From: Actinomycetota bacterium
GTDB taxonomy: Bacteria > Actinomycetota > Thermoleophilia > Gaiellales > Gaiellaceae
DNA length: 9,736 nt
Reading direction: 5' to 3'
Assembly (NCBI GenBank): GCA_019234175.1
Contig: JAFALP010000302.1
Span: 1-9,736 of the forward strand
Part shown: in pieces, positions 1 to 6,144 of the stretch
Position numbering within the stretch: the first letter of the stretch is position 1
Layout of the letters: each line of letters starts with the position of its first letter
Made by a program: the position numbers and the translations under genes
The notes under the pieces: model-generated
Databases searched by the model: none
The model's input: the letters and a program-made list of their open reading frames with translations, nothing else
What the model was told of the DNA's origin: nothing

Positions 1-464
1 AGCGCCCGGTGCTCGGCGTCTGCCTCGGCGTGCAGCTCCTCGCGCGCGCCGCCGGAGCGCAGGTGCGGTGCCTCGACGAGCCCGAGATCGGCTGGACCGA
101 CGTCGAGCTCACCGACGCGGGCCTCGAGGATCCTGTCCTCTCGTCCATGCCCGAGAGGTTCTCCGGGCTCGTCTGGCACCACTACACGTACGACGTGCCC
201 GACGGTGCGGTCGAGCTCGCCCGCACCGCCCGCACGTCGCAGGGATTCCGCCTCGGCGACGCATGCTGGGGCGTGCAGTTCCATCCCGAAGTGACCGGGC
301 TGCAGCTCGAGCGCTGGATCGACGACTTCGACGACCCGCCGCCGGATCCGGACCGCCTGCGCGCCGAGATCCCCACGCACATCGGGACCTGGAACACGCT
401 CGGGCGGACGCTGTGCTCGGCGTTCCTCGACGCCGCCGAGCGCGTGTGCGCGCGTGCCGCTTGA
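1..464 (+). CDS. Class I glutamine amidotransferase (GATase1), 5'-truncated by window edge
   Basis: Glutamine amidotransferases of this class hydrolyse glutamine and channel ammonia to a synthase, or act as gamma-glutamyl peptidase-like (C26) enzymes. The frame is already open at base 3 and reads R-P-V-L-G-V-C-L-G-V-Q, the nucleophile-elbow motif, so the start lies upstream and the GTG at 9 is only an internal valine. Counting from that valine, the nucleophile is Cys5 and the rest of the triad is His92 and Glu94 in QFHPEV. The WHHYTYDVP stretch at 56-64 is also typical of stand-alone GMP-synthase-like amidotransferases. The usual Gly-His-Gln after the Cys is Gly-Val-Gln here. About 60-80 N-terminal residues should be missing. 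The stop codon lies inside the following transporter gene (11-nt overlap), which suggests co-transcription. No synthase domain follows, so the physiological acceptor is unknown. Confidence 0.88.
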   Translation, partial: RPVLGVCLGVQLLARAAGAQVRCLDEPEIGWTDVELTDAGLEDPVLSSMPERFSGLVWHHYTYDVPDGAVELARTARTSQGFRLGDACWGVQFHPEVTGLQLERWIDDFDDPPPDPDRLRAEIPTHIGTWNTLGRTLCSAFLDAAERVCARAA

Positions 465-1272
465 CGCACTCGGGCTCGCGCTCGGCGCGGCCGTCCTCCA
501 CGCGGGCTGGAATGTCCTCCTGCGCGGATCCCGGGACATCGAAGCGGCGACGGCGGCGACGCTGTCGCTCGGCCTCATCCTGTTCGCGCCGGTCGCGGTC
601 GCGACATGGCACGTGCACGCGGCTGCATGGCCGTACGTCGCCGCGTCGTCGGCGCTCGAGACGGCGTACTTCTTCCTGCTCGTCGGCGCATACCGCCTGC
701 GTGAGCTCTCGGTCGTCTATCCGGTCGCGCGCGGCTCGGCGCCCGTCCTCGTCCTGCTCGGAAGCGCCGTCGTCCTCGGGCGGACCGTGTCGACGGGCGA
801 GGCGGCCGGCGTCTGCCTCGTCGCCGCGGGCGTGCTGCTCGTGCGCGGGCTCGCGCACGGCGCCAGCGGGATCGCGGCCGGTCTCGCCATCGGCGTGACC
901 ATCGCCGCGTACACGCTCGTGGACAAGGACGGCGTGAAGCACGCGTCACCGCTGCCGTATCTCGAGCTCGTGCTCGTGCTCCCGGCCGTCGCGTCGGTCG
1001 CGTACGTGCTCGCGCGGCGCGGCGTCGCGCCACTGCGCGCGCAGCCGCGCGTGCGCATCCTCGTGTCGTCGGTGGCCTCCTTCGCCGCGTACCTGCTCGT
1101 GCTCGCGGCGCTGCGCCTCGCGCCCGCACCAGCCGTGTCGGCGGTGCGCGAGACCGGCGTGGTCGTCGCCGCCGTCCTCGCTGCTGTGTTCCTCAAGGAA
1201 CGCGTGACGCGGGTCCGGCTGCTCGGCGCAATCGGCGTCGCCGCCGGCGTCGCGCTGCTCGCGCTCTCCTAG
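454..1272 (+). CDS. EamA/DMT-superfamily membrane transporter
   Basis: This 272-residue, very hydrophobic protein has the two-repeat, roughly ten-helix layout of EamA (drug/metabolite transporter) permeases, which export or import small metabolites across the cytoplasmic membrane. Repeat 1 carries the signature Y-P-V-A-R-G-S-A-P at about 89-97. Repeat 2 carries the parallel segment A-V-S-A-V-R-E-T-G at about 227-235, followed by a hydrophobic helix and the typical F-L-K-E-R end (246-250). The N-terminal L-H-A-G-W-N motif (15-20) is common in this family. I chose the GTG at 454 because it puts the first helix at the N terminus. It lies inside the amidotransferase gene in a different frame and has no obvious Shine-Dalgarno, so translational coupling is likely. 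The substrate cannot be read from sequence. The gene ends tail-to-tail with the rhodanese gene, the two stop codons sharing CTAG. Confidence 0.9.
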   Translation: MPLDALGLALGAAVLHAGWNVLLRGSRDIEAATAATLSLGLILFAPVAVATWHVHAAAWPYVAASSALETAYFFLLVGAYRLRELSVVYPVARGSAPVLVLLGSAVVLGRTVSTGEAAGVCLVAAGVLLVRGLAHGASGIAAGLAIGVTIAAYTLVDKDGVKHASPLPYLELVLVLPAVASVAYVLARRGVAPLRAQPRVRILVSSVASFAAYLLVLAALRLAPAPAVSAVRETGVVVAAVLAAVFLKERVTRVRLLGAIGVAAGVALLALS

Positions 1273-2069
1273 CGCTCGAGCGGGAGCTCGGCGTGGCGCG
1301 ACCATTCGTGCCACGAGCCGGCGTAGTTGCGCGCGTCGTAGCCGGCGCTGCGCAGCGCGAGCGTCGCGAGCGCGGAGCGCGAGCCGGAGTGGCAGTACGC
1401 CACCACCTCCGCGCCTTCCGGCAACCCGACGAGATCGCGGATGCGCTCCGGCGACTCCGGCACGCCGGGGGCGGCGTAGAGCTCGCCCACCTCGACGTGC
1501 TTCGCGCCCGGGATGTGCCCCTGGCGCGGGTCGCAGGCGCTTCCGCCGCGTCCGGTGAACTCGTCGTCGCGGCGCACGTCGAGGATCGTGAGCGCGGAGT
1601 CGTCGAGGCGCGAGGCGAGCTCGCTCCGTGTCGGCAGCGCATGCGGATTCGGCTCGAGGTCGGCCTCGCGCACGGGCGTCAGCTCGTACGGGCCCGTCTC
1701 GACCTCGCCCGTCCACCCCGCCATGCCGCCGAGCAGGATGGCGACGCGCCGGTGCCCGGCCAGCTCGGCGAGCTGCGCCGCCGGCATTGCGCCGACGCCG
1801 TCACCGCGATCGACGAGCACGAGCCGCTCCCGTCCGGTGATGCCGTGGCGCCGAAGGCGCAGGACGATCTCCTGTGCGAGCTCTGCGACGGACGCGTCGT
1901 CCGCCGACGGCGGCGGCGAGCCGAGCACCAGCGGCCGCGACCCCGGGATGTGCCCGCGCGTGTGCGCGTTCGGCCCGCGGACGTCGCCGACGACGAGGTC
2001 GTCGTCCCCGAGGTGCGCGGCGAGCCACTCCGCGTCGACGACGGACGGAAGCTCAGAGACGTGCGACAA
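1269..2069 (-). CDS. Two-domain rhodanese-type sulfurtransferase
   Basis: The 266-residue protein has tandem rhodanese domains, as in thiosulfate and 3-mercaptopyruvate sulfurtransferases, which move sulfane sulfur to cyanide or a thiol acceptor. The N-terminal domain (about 8-125) has the G-H-I-P-G-S motif (39-44), but its loop position carries Asp87 (V-D-R-G-D), so it is structural, as is normal for the family. The C-terminal domain (about 145-262) has L-D-V-R (163-166), G-H-I-P-G-A (184-189) and the catalytic Cys226 in C-H-S-G-S-R. That loop differs from CRKGVTA (classical rhodanese) and CGTGVTA (MST), so the sulfur donor is uncertain. The start is a TTG at 2069, supported by a strong GGAGGAG on the minus strand at about 2074-2080. 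It lies inside the GST-fold gene (17-nt overlap). It is the last gene of operon B and converges on the transporter. Confidence 0.92.
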   Translation of the reverse strand: MSHVSELPSVVDAEWLAAHLGDDDLVVGDVRGPNAHTRGHIPGSRPLVLGSPPPSADDASVAELAQEIVLRLRRHGITGRERLVLVDRGDGVGAMPAAQLAELAGHRRVAILLGGMAGWTGEVETGPYELTPVREADLEPNPHALPTRSELASRLDDSALTILDVRRDDEFTGRGGSACDPRQGHIPGAKHVEVGELYAAPGVPESPERIRDLVGLPEGAEVVAYCHSGSRSALATLALRSAGYDARNYAGSWHEWSRHAELPLER

Positions 2070-2628
2070 GATGCTCCTCCTCGGCGACGGCGGGGCGGTC
2101 GAGCAGCCGCGTGAGCCACCCTTCGATCGCAGGATAGGCGTCGAGCTCGACCCCGAGCAGCGTGCGCGCGCGCAGCACCCACGGGACGTAGGCGATGTCC
2201 GCGAGCCCGTACGACGAGCCGCCGAGCCAGGGCCGCTCCTCGAGCGCGGCGTCGAGGCGGGCGAGTTGCTCGGCGTAGAGGACGTCGGCTCCGTCCTCGC
2301 CGCGGCGGAGCGCGTAGTAGGGCTTCGTGAACTCGTCGTGCCGGAAGATGCACAACCGTGCGAGCGCGCGCTCGGCCGGGTCGGCGGCGAGCAGCGGCGG
2401 ATCGGGATAGCGCTCCTCGAGGTACTCCATGATCACGGCCGACTCGGGGAGCGTCCACGCATCCTCCTCGATGACGGGGACGCGCCCGGTGGAGTTCTTC
2501 TCGTAGATCCAAGCCGGACGGTCGTCGAGCTGGATGTCCACCGTCTCCACCTCGACGTCCTTCTCCGCGAGCGCGATGCGAACGCGCGCGCAGTACGGGC
2601 AACGCGCCGCGTCGTAGAGCGTGATCAT
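2053..2628 (-). CDS. GST-fold protein, omega/SspA-like, with CPYC motif
   Basis: This 191-residue protein has a thioredoxin-fold N-terminal domain (1-75) and an all-helical C-terminal domain (85-180), the standard GST layout. The active site is glutaredoxin-like, Cys10-Pro-Tyr-Cys13, followed by A-R-V-R-I-A-L. The cis-proline motif V-P-V is at 50-52 and the glutathione-binding E-S pair at 62-63, followed by an M-E-Y-L-E-E helix. The family includes omega-class GSTs (thiol transferases, dehydroascorbate reductases) and bacterial SspA-like proteins. The cysteine motif favours a thiol-reductase role over Ser/Tyr-type conjugation. The ATG at 2628 overlaps the GNAT stop as ATGA, and the gene lies in operon B with a glycosylase and a rhodanese, which fits stress or electrophile handling. 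Most actinobacteria use mycothiol rather than glutathione, so the true thiol partner is unclear. A zeta-class maleylacetoacetate isomerase is less likely because the Ser-Ser-Cys-Ser motif is absent. Confidence 0.88.
   Translation of the reverse strand: MITLYDAARCPYCARVRIALAEKDVEVETVDIQLDDRPAWIYEKNSTGRVPVIEEDAWTLPESAVIMEYLEERYPDPPLLAADPAERALARLCIFRHDEFTKPYYALRRGEDGADVLYAEQLARLDAALEERPWLGGSSYGLADIAYVPWVLRARTLLGVELDAYPAIEGWLTRLLDRPAVAEEEHLVARL
2074..2080 (-). promoter_or_regulatory. Strong Shine-Dalgarno deciding a TTG start
   Basis: On the minus strand GGAGGAG ends four bases before TTG (2067-2069). This is the best ribosome-binding site on the minus strand, and it supports the rare TTG as the rhodanese start. 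It lies within the coding sequence of the upstream GST-fold gene, so the rhodanese is probably translated independently of coupling. Confidence 0.6.
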
Positions 2629-3512
2629 GGCTGCACGCCGATCACGGCCGCGAGCTGCTCGTACAGCTCCTGCGCCGGCGGGAGCTCCGACGCTGACGTC
2701 GCCGTCTTCGCGACCTCGCGCACGCGATGCGGGTCGGCGCCGGTGAGCCGCGCGAGCACCGTTGCATTCGCGCCCATCGCGTAGACGTCGCCGGGCGGAA
2801 GCTCGCCGTAGAACTCGGGGACGGAGAGGTACTCGTCCACGTCGGAGCCGCGGTCGTAGAGGTTGTAGCGCACGACTGCGCCTCGCTCGACGCCGAGCGC
2901 AAGGGTCACGCCGGCGGTCGTGTAGGAGAGCTCGCGCGCGAGGGTCTTCAGCCGCTCCGGATCGGCGTCGGTCGAATCCGAGCGCACCCGGACCCAGCCG
3001 CCTGCGACGGCGAGGTCGGGATCGGAGCGCAGCACCTTCGCCGCCTCGCGCCGCACCTTCTCGACGTCGTCCGTCTGGACGTGCACGGCGCCGAAGGTCG
3101 GGCCCTCCGACGTCGCGGAGAGGAGCGCGTCGACCGGAGCTGCGAGCAGGCGCTCGACGGCGGCGAAGCCCAGGTGGTCGTAGAGCCGCCGCGCCGCCGC
3201 GTTCTTCTCCAGCACCTGGAGCGCGAGTGTCTGCGCGCCCTGCGCCTTCACGTATTCGGCCGCAGCGCGAACGAGCTCCGTGCCGGTTCCAACCCCTCGC
3301 GCCGGCGGGCGAACGTAGAGAAGGTCGAGGAGCCAGGCGCGGTCGCTCTTCCGAATGAGCGCCGCGATGCCGACGTCGTCGGCGAGCAGGACGGCGTCGT
3401 ACGGGCCCGCCTCCTGGTCGTCGGGCCAGAGCTCGTCGGGAACCTCGCGCGCGAACTCCTCCTCCATGGCGTGGACGAGCGCGGCGTCTGCGTCGGTCGC
3501 TTCCTTGATCAC
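2625..3512 (-). CDS. GNAT N-acetyltransferase fused to an unrecognised C-terminal domain
   Basis: Residues 1-125 form a GCN5-related acetyltransferase domain, which transfers acetyl from acetyl-CoA to an amine. The acetyl-CoA pyrophosphate loop is visible as R-P-P-A-R-G-V-G-T-G (68-77), preceded by the beta-4 strand L-L-D-L-L-Y-V. The terminal signature N-A-A-A-R-R-L-Y-D-H-L-G-F is at 104-116. Residues 137-295 form a second alpha/beta region of about 160 residues that I do not recognise. It contains a conserved-looking F-Y-G-E-L-P-P-G-D (234-242) and a helical, charged tail. A single GNAT domain is usually 140-170 residues, so this protein is about twice that. The start is a GTG at 3512 overlapping the glycosylase stop as GTGA. 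No Shine-Dalgarno precedes it, so coupling is likely. The substrate is unknown. Its position behind a DNA glycosylase hints at a stress or detoxification role, but this is inference. Confidence 0.86.
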   Translation of the reverse strand: MIKEATDADAALVHAMEEEFAREVPDELWPDDQEAGPYDAVLLADDVGIAALIRKSDRAWLLDLLYVRPPARGVGTGTELVRAAAEYVKAQGAQTLALQVLEKNAAARRLYDHLGFAAVERLLAAPVDALLSATSEGPTFGAVHVQTDDVEKVRREAAKVLRSDPDLAVAGGWVRVRSDSTDADPERLKTLARELSYTTAGVTLALGVERGAVVRYNLYDRGSDVDEYLSVPEFYGELPPGDVYAMGANATVLARLTGADPHRVREVAKTATSASELPPAQELYEQLAAVIGVQP

Positions 3513-4315
3513 GGGATGCGCTGGGAGAGAAGGAGGTAGTGAGCCGTCAGATTCTCGAAGGGATGGAACCGTGCGCCCGCCGCGCGCACGTCGAGGTCAC
3601 CATAGAGCGCGGCCACCGCCTTGCGCAGCGCGAGGTCGCCCCACGGCCAGGCGTTCGGCCGCGCGAGGTAGCGCGCGAGGAACCATTCCGCCGTCCATTC
3701 GCCGATGCCGTGAAGCGCGACGAGCCGCGCGCGTACCTCGTCGTCGGTGAGCGTGGCGAGCGCGTGCAGGTCGATGCCGGCGTGCGCGAGGCCGACGACG
3801 AACGCCGCCTTGCTGCGCGAGAAGCCGAGCGCGGTCAGCTCCTCCTCCCTCGCGGCGGCGATGCGCTCGCGCGTCGGGAACGACCACACGTCCCCGACGC
3901 GGACGCCGAAGCGCTCCACGAGCCGGTTGCGCATCGCGAGGGCGGAGAAGAGCGACACCTGCTGCGCCGCGATCGCGCCGACGAGCATCTCGAACGGGTC
4001 GGGCGCGAGCGAGGGCCGGTAGCCGGCGAGGCGCGCGACGACCTCCGCGAGCACGTCGTCGTGCGCGGCCCACTCGTAGAACGGCGGCAGGTCGAAGGCG
4101 AGCCCGAGGAGCGCGTGCACGACCGGCTCGGTCCCCTCGTCGAGCGGGTCGACGTCGACGCCGCCGGGCGCGGGCTCGATGCGCATCTCGCGGCCGCCGA
4201 CGGCGCGGAGGAGCCCGCCCTCGTGCCAGAGCGACACGCGGTCGGGGCCGAAGACCCGGAACCGCTCCGTCGTGAGGGCGAAGTCGAACGGCCCGGGCAC
4301 GGAGAGGTGTGCCAC
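3509..4315 (-). CDS. DNA-3-methyladenine glycosylase II-like (AlkA family, HhH-GPD)
   Basis: AlkA-type glycosylases excise alkylated purines in base-excision repair. Starting at the GTG at 4315 the protein is 268 residues, the usual AlkA length. The N-terminal domain (about 1-85) is a beta-rich region beginning G-P-F-D-F-A-L. The catalytic helical part begins near P-D-P-F-E-M (105-110) and I-A-A-Q-Q-V-S (115-121). The helix-hairpin-helix is L-H-G-I-G-E-W-T-A (201-209), and the catalytic Asp is Asp227 in W-P-W-G-D-L-A-L. The C-terminal F-H-P-F-E-N-L-T-A-H-Y-L helix is in the expected place. The frame stays open far upstream, but no plausible start exists there and that stretch is a shadow of the GH13 gene. 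A second GTG at 4300 is possible but would trim the domain. No Shine-Dalgarno precedes 4315, whereas a TACGGT at the right distance suggests a leaderless message. First gene of operon B. Confidence 0.88.
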   Translation of the reverse strand: MAHLSVPGPFDFALTTERFRVFGPDRVSLWHEGGLLRAVGGREMRIEPAPGGVDVDPLDEGTEPVVHALLGLAFDLPPFYEWAAHDDVLAEVVARLAGYRPSLAPDPFEMLVGAIAAQQVSLFSALAMRNRLVERFGVRVGDVWSFPTRERIAAAREEELTALGFSRSKAAFVVGLAHAGIDLHALATLTDDEVRARLVALHGIGEWTAEWFLARYLARPNAWPWGDLALRKAVAALYGDLDVRAAGARFHPFENLTAHYLLLSQRIP

Positions 4316-4321
4316 GCCCGG

Positions 4322-4327
4322 ACCGTA
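4322..4327 (-). promoter_or_regulatory. Candidate -10 element (TACGGT) for leaderless operon B
   Basis: On the minus strand TACGGT matches the actinobacterial -10 pattern TAnnnT and is followed by 6 nt before the GTG at 4315. That spacing would place transcription initiation on the G of the start codon, giving a leaderless mRNA. No good TTGACA-like -35 is seen at 17-18 nt upstream, where CGCTAG/CCGCTA occurs instead, so the call is weak. Confidence 0.25.
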
Positions 4328-4346
4328 TCGACCGACTAGACCCCCT

Positions 4347-4358
4347 AGCGGGCCCGCT
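4347..4358. promoter_or_regulatory. Perfect 12-bp palindrome AGCGGGCCCGCT
   Basis: The 12 bases are their own reverse complement. If transcription starts at 4315 the palindrome spans about -32 to -43, over the -35 region, where a repressor or activator dimer would act. It could also be a short hairpin at the end of operon A. Short GC-only palindromes arise easily in DNA of this composition, so confidence is low. Confidence 0.25.
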
Positions 4359-4369
4359 GGGCGATGCGA

Positions 4370-4383
4370 GCTCGGCCCCGAGC
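4370..4383. repeat. GC-rich inverted repeat, possible hairpin
   Basis: The sequence GCTCGGCCCCGAGC has 6-bp arms (GCTCGG/CCGAGC) around 2 bases, or 5-bp arms with a 4-base loop. It lies 52 bp downstream of the GH13 stop on the minus strand. There is no U-tract, so it would be at best an I-shaped, non-canonical terminator for operon A. Confidence 0.25.
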
Positions 4384-4395
4384 ATCCTCCCGCCG

Positions 4396-4433
4396 CGTAA
4401 GAGGAAGGCACGGCGAGCGTAAGGCGGACGTAA
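4396..4433. repeat. Three CGTAA motifs spaced 22 and 11 bp
   Basis: CGTAA occurs on the plus strand at 4396-4400, 4418-4422 and 4429-4433. The start-to-start spacings are 22 and 11 bp, about two and one helical turns, so all three face the same side of the helix. They lie just after the GH13 stop and upstream of the operon B start. They could be half-sites for a regulator, but the motif is only 5 bp and no longer consensus is shared. Confidence 0.2.
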
Positions 4434-4434
4434 A

Positions 4435-6144
4435 TCAGCCCGGCAGGCGCCAGACGCGGAACAGCTCGCTCTCGTGGAGCGGCTCCAGCTCCGGGAACGG
4501 CAGCGCCGCCGGCTCCTGCGGCACGCGCGCGGCGAGGCACAGCAGCCGCTCGTCTCGGGACTCGCGCAGGTACGCGATCCCGTCGTCGGCGACGCGCACC
4601 CAGCGCAGCCCGCCGTGCGCGAGTGCAGGGCTCGAGCGGCGGAGCGCGATCAGCGCGCGATACGCGGCGAGGAGCTCCGCGTCCCACGATTCCGGGTCCT
4701 CCCACGGCATCGTCCGGCGCGCGTCCTCGCCCCACGAGCCCTCGAGCCCGACCTCGTCGCCTGCGAAGACCATGGGCACGCCGGGCATCGTCATCTGCAG
4801 GCCGATTCCCGCAATGTGCTTCGCACGCGATGCGGTCACCGTGCGGAAACGCGCGGTGTCGTGGCTGTCGAGCAGCGTCCACGAGTTGGCGACGGCATCC
4901 CACGGCACGCCCGCGCGGAACGACTGCATGACCGCGACCGCCTCCGTCCCGGAGTAGTTCGGCGCCGGCGTCCGCGAGAACACCTCCTCCGTCTGCGTGC
5001 CGCCGTGCAGCCACCACCATGCCGGCCGGAGGAAGCCGGCGTAGTTCATGACGCCGTGCCACCCGCGTCCGTCGAGGTCGGGGCGGAAGTCGTGCCCGTG
5101 CTCGGCGACGAGCAGCTTGTCGCCGACGAGACGGCGCGCGAGCGAAGCGACATCGTGGTTCACGTCCAGCAGGCCGTTGCGGCCGACCATGTTGGCGACG
5201 TCGACGCGCCAGCCGTCGAGCCCTGCTTCGAGCCAATGCTCGAACACGTGCGCCATCCGCCGCCGCAGGTCCGGCGATCCCCAGTTCAGCGTGGGGAGCG
5301 AGTCGACGCCGAGCCAGCACGCGTACCCGTGCGGCGGCGAGCCGTCGAAGAAGAAGAGCTCCCGCTCGGGCGAGGACGGGTCGGCGAGCGCGCGCCGGAA
5401 CCACTCGTGACCGGCGCCGCAGTGGTTCATCGTCAGGTCGCCGAGCACACGGATGTCGCGCGCGTGCGCCGCGCCGAGCAGCGAGCGGAATGCGTCGTCC
5501 CCGCCGAGCAGCGGATCGACATGCTCGAAGCTCGACGCGTCGTACCGGTGCGTGCTCCCCGCCGGGAAGATCGGCGTGAGGTAGATCGCGTTCGCGCCGA
5601 GGCCGGAGATGTGGTCGAGGTGCGCCTCGATGCCGGCGAGGTCGCCGCCGAAGAATTCGAACGGCGTGGTCGGGCCGCGTCCCTCCGGGAGCGCGTCCCA
5701 CGGACGCGGCACCGCCCATGACGGCAGCTCATGCGCGGCGCCCGACGACGCGAACCGGTCGGGGAAGATCTCGTACACCACCGAGCGCACGTGCCAGGGC
5801 GGCGCCGGCCGTCCGAGCGCGAGGACGAAGTCGTCGGCGCCGGGGACGTCGTGGTCGTGAATCCCGGTGCCGTTGACCCAGCGCGTGCCGACGTCGACGA
5901 GCCAGCGATAGCGCTGCACGGCGTTCTGCATCGGTAGCTCGGCGCGCCACCATCGCTCGCCGGCCGACTCCTCGTCGACGACGGCCTCGACCGTGCGCGG
6001 CTCGCCGTCGAGGACGTAGCGCAGCCAGACGCGCGCAGCCTGGTCGCGCGGAGCGCGCAGGCGGAGGACGGCGTCGGCGCCGGGCTCCTCCGGCCGCTCC
6101 AAGACGTACAGCTCGGAGCCGTCGTGGTGCGGCTCCGACAGCAC
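4435..6144 (-). CDS. GH13 alpha-glucan hydrolase (neopullulanase/cyclomaltodextrinase-like)
   Basis: GH13 enzymes hydrolyse or transfer alpha-1,4/1,6-glucosidic bonds. The 569-residue protein has an N-terminal beta-sandwich-like region (about 15-110, similar in placement to CBM34), then the catalytic (beta/alpha)8 barrel. All four conserved regions are visible: D-L-T-M-N-H (236-241), G-W-R-V-D-V-A-N with nucleophile Asp315 (311-318), L-L-V-A-E-H-G with acid/base Glu348 (344-350), and L-L-D-S-H-D with transition-state stabiliser Asp429 (424-429). M-P-W-E-D-P (479-484) and the C-terminal beta-domain follow. LLDSHD and MPWEDP resemble neopullulanase/maltogenic amylase types (GH13_20-like). No signal peptide is seen, so it is probably cytoplasmic, acting on imported maltodextrins or storage glucan. 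The GTG start at 6144 directly follows the TAG of the dioxygenase gene in the same frame. No Shine-Dalgarno is evident, so coupled re-initiation is likely. It is the last gene of operon A and looks functionally unrelated to its neighbours. Confidence 0.92.
   Translation of the reverse strand: MLSEPHHDGSELYVLERPEEPGADAVLRLRAPRDQAARVWLRYVLDGEPRTVEAVVDEESAGERWWRAELPMQNAVQRYRWLVDVGTRWVNGTGIHDHDVPGADDFVLALGRPAPPWHVRSVVYEIFPDRFASSGAAHELPSWAVPRPWDALPEGRGPTTPFEFFGGDLAGIEAHLDHISGLGANAIYLTPIFPAGSTHRYDASSFEHVDPLLGGDDAFRSLLGAAHARDIRVLGDLTMNHCGAGHEWFRRALADPSSPERELFFFDGSPPHGYACWLGVDSLPTLNWGSPDLRRRMAHVFEHWLEAGLDGWRVDVANMVGRNGLLDVNHDVASLARRLVGDKLLVAEHGHDFRPDLDGRGWHGVMNYAGFLRPAWWWLHGGTQTEEVFSRTPAPNYSGTEAVAVMQSFRAGVPWDAVANSWTLLDSHDTARFRTVTASRAKHIAGIGLQMTMPGVPMVFAGDEVGLEGSWGEDARRTMPWEDPESWDAELLAAYRALIALRRSSPALAHGGLRWVRVADDGIAYLRESRDERLLCLAARVPQEPAALPFPELEPLHESELFRVWRLPG

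Larger units (their letters stand above)
4316..4434 (-). promoter_or_regulatory. Intergenic region between operons A and B, probable promoter region of operon B
   Basis: This 119-bp stretch lies between the GH13 stop and the glycosylase start and is the only gene-free spacer over 20 bp in the nine-gene minus-strand block. It contains three CGTAA motifs next to the GH13 stop, a GC-rich hairpin (4370-4383), a perfect palindrome (4347-4358) and a possible -10 element (4322-4327). No T-tract terminator is visible on either strand. Its position makes it the natural place for the end of operon A and the promoter of operon B. Readthrough from A into B cannot be excluded. Confidence 0.5.

Noticed and set aside
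1273..1282. CGCTCGAGCG palindrome as a stand-alone terminator
   Set aside because: The arms are only 5 bp with no loop and no T-tract, and the bases are rhodanese codons. Kept only as a remark in the convergent-stop finding.
946..1716. Minus-strand open frame spanning the end of the transporter and the rhodanese
   Set aside because: Arg-rich translation without motifs, and it conflicts with the well-supported transporter and rhodanese frames.
2053..2628. GST-fold protein as the maleylacetoacetate isomerase completing homogentisate catabolism
   Set aside because: Zeta-class isomerases carry a Ser-Ser-Cys-Ser type motif. This one has CPYC and omega/SspA-like features, and it lies in a separate operon.
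3597..4385. ATG at 4385 on the minus strand preceded by GGGAGG as an alternative gene start
   Set aside because: The purine-rich stretch abuts the ATG with no spacer, the frame differs from the glycosylase, and its product is Arg/Ala-rich shadow sequence.
4316..5719. N-terminal extension of the DNA glycosylase frame by some 470 codons
   Set aside because: The upstream part overlaps the GH13 gene out of frame and has shadow composition. The AlkA domain starts naturally at the GTG at 4315.
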